Counted from the stretch's first letter, positions 39,178 through 52,739 are shown. The stretch: 63,109 nt of DNA from Spinellus fusiger (GCA_025094145.1 JALLLS010000132.1:1-63109); one strand, 5' to 3'. Translations and numbers: made by a program. The notes: generated from the letters alone by a model not told the origin.

Positions 39178-41547
39178 ATGCGTCAGTTTTCAATGGTATC
39201 TTCCTCTTTACAGCGCACCAACCTCTCCCTTCATATAATACGTCATCATTCTACTCATACTCCACCTGTGCGCTATTCAAGCACCCTGCAGCGTTATGCC
39301 CTGGCAGCTTCCCAACCACTTGGAGGCAGTCTAATGGTAAGTGACTTGTCAACCCACATGCCTGCTGTTCTTCTGCCAGTGACTGTGGGGTGTGCTTTTA
39401 TCTACACATGCATAGAGAAGAGTGTCTTTTTCAAGACAAAGGCAGATAGACACACTGGCCAGGGGGTGCCAAAGTCATCAGTACCTCATCTCTCTTCACT
39501 ATAGACAGCAGAAGATCCCTTTAGATCTGAAAGTGGGTTGCCACAGGTAATACACACGACGGACATGGGGTCTATAAGACGGTTGGGTCTTAATAGGGAT
39601 GTATAGGCACAGGTCATCCACCAGAAGATGTCGGGTGCGCGTATGTTTATACTGAACCGACCCGAGAAGTTGAATGCACTGAATTTAAGTATGATCAGGA
39701 ATATTGAGCCACAAATAAAGGTAATAGGACATCTTTGTGCTTTTCTCCTTGATGAAGAGAGGTTGGTGGATACTGGAGAGTGGAGAGTGGATGATGATGC
39801 GTGATGAGTGATGGGGAGTGAATAACGGAATGCATACCTTCCTATGCACACCTTCCTATGCACACCTTCTTATGCATACCTTCTTATGCATACCTTCCTA
39901 TGCAGGTACACACTTTCTTATAGCATCTCTTTTTAACCGGGACATGGAGGCTTGGGAAGTCTCCAAGTTAGCAAAGGTCATTCTTATCAAGGGAGCAGGC
40001 AATGGAAAGTTCTGTGTTGGAGATGACATTTCAGGTAGACAATCTACTACATAGGCAGCTGTACCCATCCCACCCACCCACATACACACTTCATCCTAAC
40101 TTCATCCTATAGAGATCCTTCAGAAAGTAGAAGCAAAGGATCCAGATGCACTGTACTTTTACCAAGAAAAGTTTGGTCTTACACAAACCATTGCTACCTT
40201 AAGGACGCCGTATGTCGCTATTCTCGATGGGTATGCATGTAAGTGTTTTCTTAGTATAGCCCCAATCCACAGGTTGAAAATGAAGAACCCTGTGCATTAA
40301 GAGTCTCTGTGGAGTGGGTGGTGCAGCAGGCTTGTTTATCCACTCTCCCTTCCGTATTGCCACAGAGAAGACCATTTTCTCTCTTCCTGAAGTCAGTATT
40401 GGTGCCTTTCTGAGCTCAGGGTCAAGCTTCTTCTTACCGAAGCTTGATGGAGAGGTGGGCACTTATCTGGCACTGACAGGCGATCGATTGCAAGGCATCG
40501 ATACATTGTGAGCGTTAGCTTGTTCTGTATGAGAGGGTACGAAGAATACAAGGCTCATGTAGTCTTTATTACAGCTTTGCTGGGATTGCAACTCACTATG
40601 TGCCATCGTCCCGTCTGCCAGCCCTAGGGGACCGACTGATTGATGTGGAGACATCAGAGCAAGAGATGATCCAACGCATGCTGGAGGAGTTTGTAGAGCC
40701 AGTGCCTACAGACAAGATTGGGTTTCTACAGATAGTACGCGAGACAATTGATAGGTAGGCACTCTACTCTTCTTCTGATCTAGAAGAGACACCACAGCAG
40801 AGATCTCTCTCTCTCCAGATCTCTCTCCAGATCTCTCTTTATATATATGTATATATATATATTCATATTTACATCTACATTGGGTAGATGTTTCAAGTAC
40901 GACAGCGTAGAGGAGATCCTACTAGCATTGGACAGGGAGAAATCCACAACATGGGTCAGAGAAACCAAGCAGAAGCTTCTCTCCATGTCTCCTACAAGTC
41001 TCTGCATTACATTAAGAACATTAAGAAAGGCAAAATCCTTGTCTCTGAATGAGTGTCTGAAGATGGAGTTTGATCTTATACAGAAATACTTGGTAATGGG
41101 ATCCATTCTCTTCTGCATGGCACTCACCCGCCCTAGGTAACAAAAGACTTCCACCAAGGCGTCAAGTCTACCTTTATCACCCGTCCCAAAGTCAAGCCAC
41201 AGTGGTCTCCTTCTTCTGTGAAGGAGCTGACAGGACAGTACATTGATGCCCTGTATTTCAACAGCCCCGCACCCAACCCACTCGCCCTGTGCTCCCAGCT
41301 GGATATTTCTGACCACTATCCCTACGCTCACTTTGCTCTTCCTACCGAAAACGACATTCAGCGTGCAGTGACAGGAGAAGGGGCAGAGTTTGGGTTTGAA
41401 GGAAGACTGAAGGAGGAGAATGACGTGGTAGAATGGTTTGAGAAGCATCATAAGCGAAAGTGGGGTGTCAAGGAAAAGGTCCTGGATGTCCTCAAGCGCA
41501 AGACATCTGTGACGTCCCAAGGACTGGTGTGGAAGTATGAGCCATAA
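39178..41547 (+). CDS. 3-hydroxyisobutyryl-CoA hydrolase-like protein (EHD3/mS47 family), active site degenerate
   Basis: Nine exons: 39178-39336, 39505-39546, 39613-39720, 39950-40034, 40113-40238, 40315-40507, 40575-40754, 40888-41092, 41137-41547, giving 502 residues. The N-terminus is basic and Ser/Arg-rich, a likely mitochondrial presequence. The crotonase fold follows with FILNRPEKLNALNLSM, VILIKGAGNGKFCVGDDIS, LDGYALGGAAGLFIHSPFRIATE and LPEVSIGAF, then the long C-terminal HIBYL-CoA hydrolase-type extension. In active enzymes the oxyanion segment is CAGGD and the catalytic acid sits in a PDVGG loop. Here these read CVGDD and LSSGS, so catalysis is doubtful. The family includes the mitoribosomal subunit mS47 in fungi, which may be the better label (inference). 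The exon 4 acceptor (ATGGAG) is weak but the only one keeping frame. Confidence 0.82.
39828..39905. repeat. 14-bp tandem repeat in intron 3 of the hydrolase-like gene
   Basis: Five copies of a TATGCAYACCTTCY unit lie between exons 3 and 4. It includes several AG/CAG dinucleotides at its right end, but none gives a frame-keeping splice. Confidence 0.85.
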
Positions 41548-41705
41548 TGCCAACCACAGCCATGATGATGGACCTGGAAGAAAGGCTTCCCTATGCTTTG
41601 TGACTGATGTTTATGATATATAAAGGGTGGCTTAATCCTCTTCTCTCTCTCCCCCTTTTTTTCTTTTTTTTTTCTTTTCTTTTCTTTCGTTCTCTTGTTT
41701 TTGTC

Positions 41706-42205
41706 ATGACTAGTCATTACCAAGTGTTGGGACTCTCGTCGGATGCCACCACAGAACAAATAAAGCTGCGTTACAAACATCTCATTCTTAGAGTAAGGCT
41801 GACACTCTTATCACGTGTCTAACACACGTAGCACCACCCAGACAAACACACAGGAGAAACCCCTCTGGATGAGGAATACGTCCACCATCTTCTACAGGCA
41901 TGGAATACATTAAGAGACCCTCAAAAGAGGAAAGACTATGACGCACACCTCAAGGGTAGGGTCACGTGCACTGTGGACTGACCTATTGACTGTGGTTAGC
42001 AAGCCCCTTGAGGCCCCTTGTGATCAATGCAGATGTGGATCTGGACGAGATGGTGTATGATGAGGCCTCGTTGACCTTTTCGCTCGAGTGCCGCTGCTCA
42101 GGCGTCTATTCTATTACGGAAAACGATTTAGACCAAGGCATTGATGTTGTTGGCTGTGACTTGTGTTCTCTGCAGATAAGAGTTCTGTATGACATTGAAG
42201 AATAA
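41706..42205 (+). CDS. DPH4: DPH4/DNAJC24, J-domain and CSL zinc-finger protein of diphthamide synthesis
   Basis: Three exons: 41706-41792, 41832-41955, 42000-42205, giving 138 residues, close to the family size. Residues 1-70 form a J domain with the HPD motif split off at the start of exon 2 (HHPDKHTGE) and the closing helix YVHHLLQAWNTLRDPQKRKDYD. The C-terminal half has the CSL-type zinc-binding pattern with CRCSG and CDLCS and the acidic strand VDLDEMVYDE. The family protein donates electrons and iron for the radical reaction that begins diphthamide formation on elongation factor 2 (known for DPH4). The gene starts about 160 bp after the preceding stop. A polypyrimidine-rich stretch lies just upstream of the ATG. 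Confidence 0.9.
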
Positions 42206-42473
42206 GAGACAAGGAGTAGGACTGCTTTTTTTTGAAGTAGCATTTAGAGAGAGAGCCACTGTGAGTCATTCTCTCTTGCCAATGTGTGGTGTGTGGCCCT
42301 ATAGAGTGACGTCAACAGTGCTTAATACATCCTGTATGTACGATGACAGAGGGAGGGATGACTTTGGCGGTAGATGAAAGCATCCACGGTCACTTGACAT
42401 CCCTTGAGAGTTTTTTTTTTTTCCCTATCTTTATCGATTTGTTTCTTGTGGTATCTTTGCCTTCTACCCTTTC

Positions 42474-43012
42474 ATGTTTCGTCATTTACAGCGCATTGTA
42501 CTGCCTCTGTGTCCTGGGAGATGGATGACTTCATCAGCCAATGAGAAGATGAAGATTGTTCTTGAAGACAAGGATTTGATAGAGACATTTGTAAAAGGAT
42601 CAGGGCCAGGTGGACAGTGTATTAACAAGCGGTCCACCTGTGTTGACTTGCGACATATTCCCACTGGGATTAGGGTTCAAGTAAGTCCACACAAAAGAGG
42701 ACGACGGCACTCGTGTGCTGATGTTGAAAAATAAAAAATAAAAAATAAAAAGATAAGGCTAACCGATTGCTGCAGTGTCAACAATCACGTTCACTGCAAG
42801 ATAACCGGGGTATTGCTCGCAAAATCATGAGAGGGAAATTGGACGACTATTTCAACGGGGATCTCAGCAAGAGTGCACAAAAGGGTGCAAAGATAGCCAA
42901 ACAAAAGGCTCGTAGTGCACGTCGATCAAAAAAGAAATATGCTAAATCCAATGAGCAGGTGTCAGTTGATGCCGAGAAGGAAGCTGCACCAATGGAATCA
43001 AGGGATTTATAA
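42474..43012 (+). CDS. Mitochondrial class-I release-factor-like GGQ protein (MTRFR/Rso55 type)
   Basis: Two exons: 42474-42680 and 42776-43012, giving 147 residues. The GGQ motif sits in [17 protein letters not shown], followed by [13 protein letters not shown] and [18 protein letters not shown]. The C-terminal tail is strongly basic ([15 protein letters not shown]). This short architecture, a catalytic GGQ domain plus basic tail without codon-recognition domains, matches ribosome-rescue factors such as human MTRFR and yeast Rso55, which act on stalled mitochondrial ribosomes. The first 15 residues ([16 protein letters not shown]) could serve as a mitochondrial presequence. The intron contains a short AAAAAT repeat. 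Identity is confident; the rescue role is by family. Confidence 0.88.
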
Positions 43013-43196
43013 TACTGCCGAAAACAGTAGGAGGAGACCGAGGAAATGACTTGGAAAATGACCAAATCACCGACCTCACTGTAAACCAAACTCCACTCTT
43101 CCCCACAACAGCTTATCTTTAAGCGTGTTACCATCTCCCTCCAGTGCCTACAAAAAGCAACTTTTGCAGTCATAGTATTTTATTATCTTTTGTTAT

Positions 43197-43293
43197 CCAA
43201 ATCTACTCTCCAAATCTACTCTCCAAATCTACTCTCCAAATCTACTCTCCAAATCTACTCTCCAAATCTACTCTCCAAATCTACTCTCCAAAT
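43197..43293. repeat. 13-bp tandem repeat (TCTACTCTCCAAA)
   Basis: About seven and a half direct copies, immediately 5' of the small ORF at 43306. The pyrimidine-rich strand is the plus strand, so it could lie in the 5' UTR of that ORF or be a neutral minisatellite. Confidence 0.92.
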
Positions 43294-43305
43294 CCACCCT
43301 CTATC

Positions 43306-43548
43306 ATGCCTGCCTCTGATCTTTCTCTGATGAACAGCACCACTGAACAGGTGCAGGAATGCCACATCAAAAACACAAGTACTCGCACTGTCTATACCAA
43401 AGAACAGAAAAGACAATGGTCAGGCTCAAGGGACTACAAGCAGGCCTCTCCTCGTATCGCCCACCAACACTCCACTGGCATGGGTTCTGGGCAGGAGTAC
43501 CACCACCAATACCACCAAGGCTATTCCTACAAGGCTCTCTTCCAGTAA
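43306..43548 (+). CDS. Small uncharacterised ORF (80 residues), tentative
   Basis: Not recognised. The ATG at 43306 follows directly on the 13-bp repeat array, and the frame also runs upstream through that array, which is why this first ATG after the array was chosen. The product is polar, with a Gln/His/Tyr-rich end (QEYHHQYHQGYSYKALFQ) and no membrane segment, cysteine pattern or domain. Both an overlapping frame and the opposite strand are also open across the segment, so coding status is weak. It could be a secreted or stress-type small protein or chance sequence. Confidence 0.3.
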   Translation: MPASDLSLMNSTTEQVQECHIKNTSTRTVYTKEQKRQWSGSRDYKQASPRIAHQHSTGMGSGQEYHHQYHQGYSYKALFQ

Positions 43549-44869
43549 TCCAGCAGAATCCCCTACTCCATACCAGAGCCAAAAGGAACAGCAATGATCA
43601 CAAAGGCCCATGGTCCATCCCATCCTCTTATTTATTTATATGTATATATATATGTGTGTATATATATTTATAGATAGATAGATGGATCCACACAAATCCA
43701 CCATCAACCCACGCCAAAAGATATCCCCAGTGTCTTTTGTAAATAACCACCCTCTATACTACATTGTTATGGATGCTTGTGATATGAACCCACTGTTCAC
43801 AGCAAGAATGTCTTTCTTTTTTCTTTCTTTTTTTCTTGATATCCCACCTACCTCTTTATCCTCTATTTAATAAATACCCATTGAATCCATCTTCACTCCC
43901 TGTTTAATATTTCAAGAGTGTTGTCCATGAGAGAACACACTGTGTTGCCAAGAATCCAATGGGCAGCAATATCAACAAGAAAGAGATAAACACAGGAAGA
44001 AATATACACAGGGAAATATATACATAGGGAAATATATACATAAAGGAGTCAGTCAGTGGATCTATGATGCAGTAGACAAAGGACCCATTGAGAAGGAGTC
44101 TTGCATGTGCATGTGCATGTGCATGTACATATGCATGTACATATGCATCCTTGTTCTTCTTCCCATCAAGATAGAATAGGTGGAGAATGACTCTCTACAG
44201 ATGAGTCCAGTGGAAAAGAAGAATTCTAGTAAAACTCACAAGATCAAGTGAAAAAGTAAACACTGCTATGGAACATACACCTACATCTACCCTAGCCAAT
44301 GTGATGTCCATAACCCACATAAAAGACCCTAAACACATTGGATAAACGGAGATCCAGCCTGCTTACACTCACCCAATAAAACAATACAAAAAGAAATGGA
44401 GATCGAGGAAACCCAAGAATACGTCAATGACAAGAAGATGGAAGGAGCGAAAAGGGGGAGGGGGTGAGGGGAGGAATAGAAGAAATAGCCACTGAGGCAA
44501 TAGAGTGGCGCTCTATGCAAATCCAAGGAATATTTTACCATAGCTTATAAGGGGGCAAGTCAGAATATGAGGGATCGCGGGCCTGACCCATTTCAAGGGG
44601 ATGCTGATTGTAAGAACAACAAACCAAACCACCGCTTCAGAAAATACGATCGTTGGATGGTTTGGATGCTGTCCTTAAGTCCTTGATTCTACTTTGACTC
44701 TATATAAATCGATCTTCAATAAATGTAGGAGTGCTTCGTGGAGATATTCTTTCTCTTTGTTTCTCTTTGCATTGTTACATAGCTTAAATCAAATATCAAC
44801 TGAAAAAGAAAAAGAAAAAGAAAAAAGAAAAAAGAAAAGCTGTCTATCTCTTCTACAAGGGTTGAAAGA
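43549..44869. other. Non-coding spacer
   Basis: It contains a TATATATGTGTGTA/GATA simple repeat at 43630-43685, repeated GGAAATATATACATA units near 44010-44042, and a (GCATGT)n hexanucleotide run at about 44104-44150. No gene recognised. Confidence 0.55.
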
Positions 44870-45893
44870 ATGACTGTTTACCATCATCCTCGACGCTACT
44901 GCCACATGACGGCTCTTCAGACAAGAGAGTGTCGCATTACACTTTATCAGACTCTGTCTGAGATATGTTTAAGATCGGATACTAAGTTAAAAGCATGGAT
45001 CCGCCAAATCAACCAAAAAGATCCGCCAAATGCAGTCCAAAGTAAGCTAACACTCTCTGTGGATCACTCACTAAAGACGTAGATTCTTTTGTCTCTTTTC
45101 CATATACCAGATCTCCTATTGGGAATGCAAAAGGAATTCAGAGTGATCGAGGTAATTGTGTGTGCGTGTGTTCTTTTGTTTTGTTTTCTTGTGATGGAGA
45201 AATAAATGACCAGTAGATCCATCACTTTAGCTTCTTTTTTTATGACATTAATAACTTATCATTACTCTTGTTATTAAAAGAAAAACAGACTTCTTTTTCT
45301 CTGCCCATAAAGCTAAATTTAATCTCTATTCATCTCATATAGCCCATCTTCCAAAGGAAACCCCACCACAGTGCAAGATGAAATCTATTCATCGCCTTTT
45401 ACTACAAAAACCGCCTCATAAAAACCCTCCTTTACACTCACCCACAAGTGGAGAAGTATCTCGATGTATGTGTTTCTTTTCAACCAAGGATACACTCCCA
45501 GCCCAACCTTCAGTAAAGACAATCCTACCTTTCAACCACTTTTCATGTCCCTCCTCGTGTCTTTATAGTTCTCAAAGGCTACAAACAAATGTAAATGATA
45601 GCAATGGCAAGTTTAAAAAGAAAGATGATGATCCTACACTTTATCCATCAATGTATGCTCCCACCTTGAAATCACGTAAACCATGGTCTCGGACATTGGG
45701 AAGCTCCTGTTCACATGAAAAGCTCTCTTTCTCTGCACGTAAGGAGGTTTCCATTTCTTGTTCTTCTCTCTGTCTCTCTCTGTCTATCTTTTACTAACTT
45801 CTCTTCTGGTACTGTTTAAATAGCTGTCCAGTCTACCTCCAACCATCCTCGTCTAACTTATCTCTTCCGTCTATTGTGTTTCCAGAGCAACAT
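44870..45893 (+). CDS. Uncharacterised multi-exon protein, tentative model
   Basis: Not recognised. The best frame-keeping model has exons 44870-45041, 45111-45151, 45357-45740 and 45825-45893. Residues 1-72 are helical (LQTRECRITLYQTLSEIC; KLKAWIRQINQKDPP; LLLGMQKEFRVIE), and the remainder is Ser/Pro/Lys-rich and disordered (PSMYAPTLKSRKPWSRTLG). The first two junctions have good GT-AG sites and correct phase. The third acceptor (CCAAAG) and the final exon are weaker; without the last splice the frame ends at 45797. The helical head suggests a protein-interaction module, but no function is proposed. Confidence 0.45.
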
Positions 45894-48800
45894 ATAGACC
45901 TAATTCTAATTTCTACTCGTTACCTAATGCTACTATCTCCCTTGTATGGCTTTAATATTACAGGCTATTCATTGTGGTTAATTTCGTCAAAATTATTGTT
46001 TAAAGGCATCTGTTGCTTTGTAAAACGTCTATAGAGATGTTGTTTTATTATTATTATTAATATTAATCGATATATAAACCCTCCCCCTCCCCCATCTTGT
46101 ATGTTGAATGCAATCATGGAATCTTTTTTTTGTCTTTCATCTCACAGTATTTATTCCAAGGTAGTCTAGGATAAAAACAAACAAACAGACAGACATTTTT
46201 TAGATTCAAACATATTTGGGATTTTATATAAAAACGGAAAAGATAGGCTTCTTGATAGCAATGGCAAGAGATGCTTTTTTATTATTATAGAAATTAACAA
46301 CTCATTTTAAAGGATAAAGTATATTAATAAATATCGGTAGTGCTTGTTCTTATCATCAGAAAGAAAACAACATAAATAGCAGTACACAAATACATAACGG
46401 TATTAATAAACAACACTACTGGAGGGGTTAAATCAATGCATCTTATAATAGTCATTCCGAGTATGGTGGAGTCTAATAGGCAATGATCTCATCTAATTCT
46501 ACAATAGAAGGACGGGTAGGGATTTCTACCGAGACAGATGTTAGGATGGGCTATACTTGGAAAAAGGTTGAAGGCAGTTTTAATTTGTATAAAGAAAAAA
46601 ATAATACTTTGAGTTGAATGTATTAATTTTATCTTATCAGAGTAAATTTGTGCAATGAAATATTTTTGTTTATATGATAATTCATATAATACAGTGGCGT
46701 GTTCAAGTAAAATCAAAATCAAAATGATAATATAATAATTGTAACAATGTACCCTTAAATACAAAGCAAATAAACAGTAGGTTATATTTCCCATGTACCA
46801 TTATGCTGTATCCATCTTCTGATAGGTTAAACGCGTAAAAAAATAAAAAATAAAGTAAAAAAGCCACTCACTTGTAAATAGAAAACACTTTGAGCTATCT
46901 TAAGAACAATGTGTTTCTCATCATTCAAGTACAATGAGAGCCTACATGACGAGTTTTCTTCTACTGTTTTATTATCTCATTTCACATTTCTCTTATAATA
47001 TCCATGCTGTTTACCTGTCTTTAATTGAATGTCAACAATAAGAAAACGCTAAGCATAAAGTTCCTTTGTTTTGTGTGTTTCTTGAAATAGATTTCTCCGT
47101 TGAAGGATTCATTTTAAAATACCTAATAATAGCTGTCATTTATTTGGACTATTTTTAACAACTTTCAACCATTTCATATTGAATATAAATCGAGATGGAA
47201 ACACATTCAACATAAGCTATTGACCATAAATTTTAGCATGATTGTACCAAAATACTCCAAGAGAGAAAGGTCAAACATAAGATATAGAGTAGTAAGCCCG
47301 TATTGGTGTTTTCATAGCTTTTATTTTTTCCTCTTTTCTGAATACATTTCTCTTGCAAAGACATTTCATTTTGACTTTTTGTAGTCAAGAGGTAGTCAAG
47401 AAGGGCTTGAAGTATTTCTTTGAACGGGTAAAAGTACTCTGACCAAATATAGTAGCTTAGAAATCAAGAACTGAGAATTCGTGCTTTATAGTATTACAAA
47501 TTAGGAAGTATTCAATCCTTGGTATAGATTAATATGCTAGGAATACTCTCTGTGCTTTTGGAAGAGATTGCTTTTGTAATTTCTATAATGTATTAGATAC
47601 AAAAAGTACATAAGCTAGATATCTATTAGATACAAAAATGCTTTGCGAAATATATTTCTCATATTACAAACACACACCTTTTTATGATTTTTTTGAACAC
47701 TAGAATAAAGCATCCCCTGGTATGTAGATGTCATTGTTTTGTTTTGCTATTGACCATGGCTCTTCCGCCTGTATTTCAATAGCGTATTCACTCTTAAGAA
47801 GAAATACTACATAGTATTAAGAAGAAATAGATGATTACAATGGCTGTTGCTGTGGTGAAGAGTAAAGAACAACGATGAAAACTACGCGTAGTAAACCTAT
47901 ATGTCTTGTTCACCATAATAAACACTTTTCAAGGCATTGTCAATAAACTGGGGCTTATTGAGAAAACTTGTGAGTCTGTGAATGAATAGGGCTGAGTGAC
48001 AAGCATCACTAAAAATAAATACAAGGGCAATGTGTGCTCTTGTCCAAGCCAGTGGAGCTCTACTTTGACAGAAAGTTGCAGACGGTGTTAGCAAATGGGT
48101 TTTCTGTTTCCTCGGAGAAAGTAATGGTCTCTATTAAAGGAGTACAAGTGATTTAATTTCAAAGTAAAGAGCACATGAATGCTTCTACCGGACACATAAG
48201 CTGTACACTACAGTTCAATATTTCCTCATTTCAAGATTTTATGTACCTCCATCTTTCTGATTCTTCTCCCTTTGTATTTGAAGTGTTTCTATGCATATAG
48301 ATAGATTATAAAGAAAGAGAAAAACTCAGAGAAAGGCCATGAGGTCCAATGTACCAACAGCAGCTAAAAACAACAACACAAGAATAAAGTACTTTGAAAT
48401 GTACAACTCAACGGTCAAATGAGCCATGATTCCAACTGATTGGTAGCAATGGCAATGAAAGTGTTACAGAAAAATACAACACAGCTGTTCAGTTGGAACA
48501 CCACGCCTACGAAAATGTGATGAGTGTGTCCATGTCCATAGACACGAACTACTTTAGGTATAAAAAGCATTTTGAACAAGTGGAGAATACTTTGGATTAG
48601 AAATAGGTTTTTTTTCTTCTTTTTTTATGAGTCAAAGACATATCATTCCTACATTTTGTTAAATTAGCTTGTAAACCCTAATGTTAGAGATATACTAGCT
48701 TGGTACCATCTGCATCGGCCTACCAGTCAGTTAGGGAGGACATGAAGAATGTGTCGTCTTATGGACATGGTAACATTTGGGGTTATAAACACTTTTGATC

Positions 48801-49876
48801 ATAATTTTTTTTACCTCAAATCCACATGAAAGCTCAAATGAGTGATGCATGTCTTTATGCTATCAAGATGTGGTAAAAGATGATCCATATGTAGAATTGG
48901 CATAGGACTCATGGAAATGACTCTACCATTCACATTGTCTAATCATTTCTTCTGGATGGGATTTGTTCATTGTTCATTTGGTTTGAGCTATACTCTTCTT
49001 TTTGATAAACACAACTCTTTCTTATAAGTGGCAGGTTTAGAGTTCTCTTAACACTATGCAAAGTGAAAGCCATAAAGCAAAAGCTGAAAATGAAAATGAA
49101 AATGAAAATAAAAAATCGGATGAAATACTTTTTCTGTCAGTGTTTGTATAACTTAAGAGCCACAAAATAGAAATACTTTGTTTTTACATGCATATTGAAA
49201 TGGTCGTCTAATTTATGAATTGATTTTGAAGTGAAAAATCCCAGCTGGTGATTCATTGTATTTTTTTTTTATATTTACTCCAAAGCTAGAAAAAGAAAAC
49301 ATAAAGTCGGATTTAGCATTGGGATTCCATAGGAAGTGTCTTTCTGTGTTCATTCATTGTAGCTGCATAAAAGAATGTTGCTCTTTATTCTCATTGATGG
49401 AAGCATACAAATGTAAGATCAGTCGCTGTACATGAAAGAGGATCTTTTATAGATACGATAAGAAATAGACATCTGGGCTTGTCCAAACCATAAAATACAC
49501 TCATAAAAAACATGCTCACTATTTTAAACAAAGGTTAATTATCATTGGCATGACTTGTACATAGGTTGAGTCTAGATTCAGCAATAGGAATGAATCCCCA
49601 TAGAATGTGTTAACATGTCTATTGTGCTGACTATTGTGTTCTTCTTCTACGTGATGGCTCTCTTTGTAGGAGACATACCAACTCTCTTTCTTCCTCTATC
49701 TCTGTTACACTAATCCGCAGCCATTCAAGCAGCCCGGAAATAGAGTCCATGTTGGTCTTTATAGGATGACCGCAGCTTAGCCCTTTTCACTCAGATTTCA
49801 GCCTCATTCTTATATAGCCTCTCATTTTATAGATGTTTTCACATCTTTCTAAATATAAATATAAACCATCTCCTTC
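45894..49876. other. Non-coding AT-rich region
   Basis: Four kilobases with no credible gene. There are poly-pyrimidine and AT-rich tracts, a (GAAAAT)n run near 49085-49110 and many short palindromic AT stretches. Frames such as 46489-46794 (minus) are dominated by Ile/Leu/Tyr from AT-rich DNA and are not counted as genes. Confidence 0.55.
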
Positions 49877-50710
49877 ATGGCTCCAACCACCAGACAAAAA
49901 CCAAGACCAAGGTCTCCTGTTCTTTACAGTGTCTCTAAACTATGTACATCGAGTTCTGTTAGTTCTGTTACTGTGGATACCTGGGTAGCCTACCAATTAA
50001 ACAAGCTTAGTCACTCTCACCATAAGAAATCCTCCAAAGACTTTGAGAATCTGATCAATGTTATTGAGACTATCAATGCAACAAAGAGCGTAGAAGTAGT
50101 ACCACACTACACCACAAATCGTTGTTCTATGCCGGAGTTATGTGTAGAATCCATGTCTTCCACCTCTTCCACCTGCTCAATGGAGTGTTCTTTGTCTGAA
50201 GATAAAGAAGAAGCTCACCTGTCACTCACCTCCTCACTATTCATGTTATCACCACCATCACTATCACTATCAACATCATCACTACCACCACCACTTGCAG
50301 TTGTAGATCCATCCCCTATCTCATACCTTGCCCTTTCTTTTGTTCATTTGATTACCTACTGCCACCAGTATAAACTAAGCCGTTGCGCGTGTCCTTATCT
50401 AAGAAAACCAATTCTTCTGCTTGAAACACTTGACAGAATATCTACAGATGATTTAAAGACAGCAGTACCAAAGATAGAGGATATTCGAAAGAGTCTATTT
50501 TCTATTCTGTTTGGGAATATGAAAATGACAAGAACAATGGTACCGTGGTGGAATACAATTTGTAGATGGGCACAACACATTCAGCATGTAGAGAGTGCCA
50601 CCATGTACTTGAGAAGAGGACTGGATGCTTACCAGACAGCTAAAAATAAATGTTCATTGCCTACGCCTGGTGCACTGGAGAAAAAGAAAGAGCCCACCCT
50701 TTGGTATTGA
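49877..50710 (+). CDS. Uncharacterised single-exon protein (277 residues)
   Basis: Not recognised. The ORF begins MAPTTRQKPRPRSPVLYSVS, with a basic Pro-rich head, then a possible helix (VDTWVAYQLNKLSHSHHKK). A Ser/Pro-rich linker encoded by a TCA/CAC-type low-complexity stretch follows (about 50235-50300). A well-structured C-terminal half comes next (SYLALSFVHLITYCHQYKL; CACPYLRKPILLLETLDRIS; YLRRGLDAYQTAKNK). The last 130 residues have regular helix-like hydrophobic spacing and conserved-looking Trp and Cys, arguing for a real protein. The layout of a disordered head plus an all-helical tail is faintly cyclin-like, but no cyclin signature is seen and none is claimed. AT-rich flanks with AAATAAAA sites after the stop fit a polyadenylation region. 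Confidence 0.7.
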   Translation: MAPTTRQKPRPRSPVLYSVSKLCTSSSVSSVTVDTWVAYQLNKLSHSHHKKSSKDFENLINVIETINATKSVEVVPHYTTNRCSMPELCVESMSSTSSTCSMECSLSEDKEEAHLSLTSSLFMLSPPSLSLSTSSLPPPLAVVDPSPISYLALSFVHLITYCHQYKLSRCACPYLRKPILLLETLDRISTDDLKTAVPKIEDIRKSLFSILFGNMKMTRTMVPWWNTICRWAQHIQHVESATMYLRRGLDAYQTAKNKCSLPTPGALEKKKEPTLWY

Positions 50711-51443
50711 AGATGTCTGTTTTGGTTTACAAAGCCTTAGTAGATTTATTATTTAAAAATGAGAAAATAAAATAATGAGAAAATAAAATAAAATAATAAT
50801 AAAATAATAAAATAAATAGACCATTTATATTTTCAGCATTTTTTTTTAAAATATTTCCACATTTTCTTATTTTCCCATTTTCTTATTTTCCCATATTCTC
50901 ATTTTCCCATTTTATGCAAATGTCTTTTGTGAGAGAGTGAGTCAGTGAGATGAGACCCATGGATATAAGACAACCGTCAAAACAATAGTCATACTTCTAC
51001 GCTCAGAGCAGTAAAAGAGGATTGTTTGAGCTGTTACTGTTCTCTTGGGTGGGGCAATCCATGGCTGATAAGAGAGACTGTCGTCTGCATATGTTTATCA
51101 GTAAGAAATCACAACGAGTCTAGTGAGCGTAGTTCATATCCATTGCTTGCATCAATAGAGAGAAGCACACAAAGATGGAGGGAGAAAACAATGGCCGCTT
51201 TCTATCTATCTTTTTCTATTTCAGCTGTCTTCTGGCTGTGTTTTGACTCTTACTTGCTTATTATTTTCCCTGTTATTGGTGGAGTGAACCCTTCACATGG
51301 CAAGATAAACCCCAGATTTATTATCTGACGTAGTAGTACAGCACTTTTTTTATCTTTAAATACTAATCACTCGTCCATAGTGTTTTTTTTTTCGGTCTTT
51401 CTATTGATTTGGTTCTTTCTCTTATTGTTCTTGGAATATAACT
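50711..51443. other. 3' flank of the 277-residue ORF and promoter side of PCT1
   Basis: It holds (AAATAAAATAATG)n-type repeats at 50757-50817 and a (TTTTCCCATTTTCTTA)n repeat at 50855-50910. No gene recognised. Confidence 0.55.

Positions 51444-52739
<1,296 letters not shown>

Noticed and set aside
43190..43300. The 13-bp repeats considered as a CRISPR-like array.
   Set aside because: The units are head-to-tail without unique spacers, and the organism is a eukaryote.
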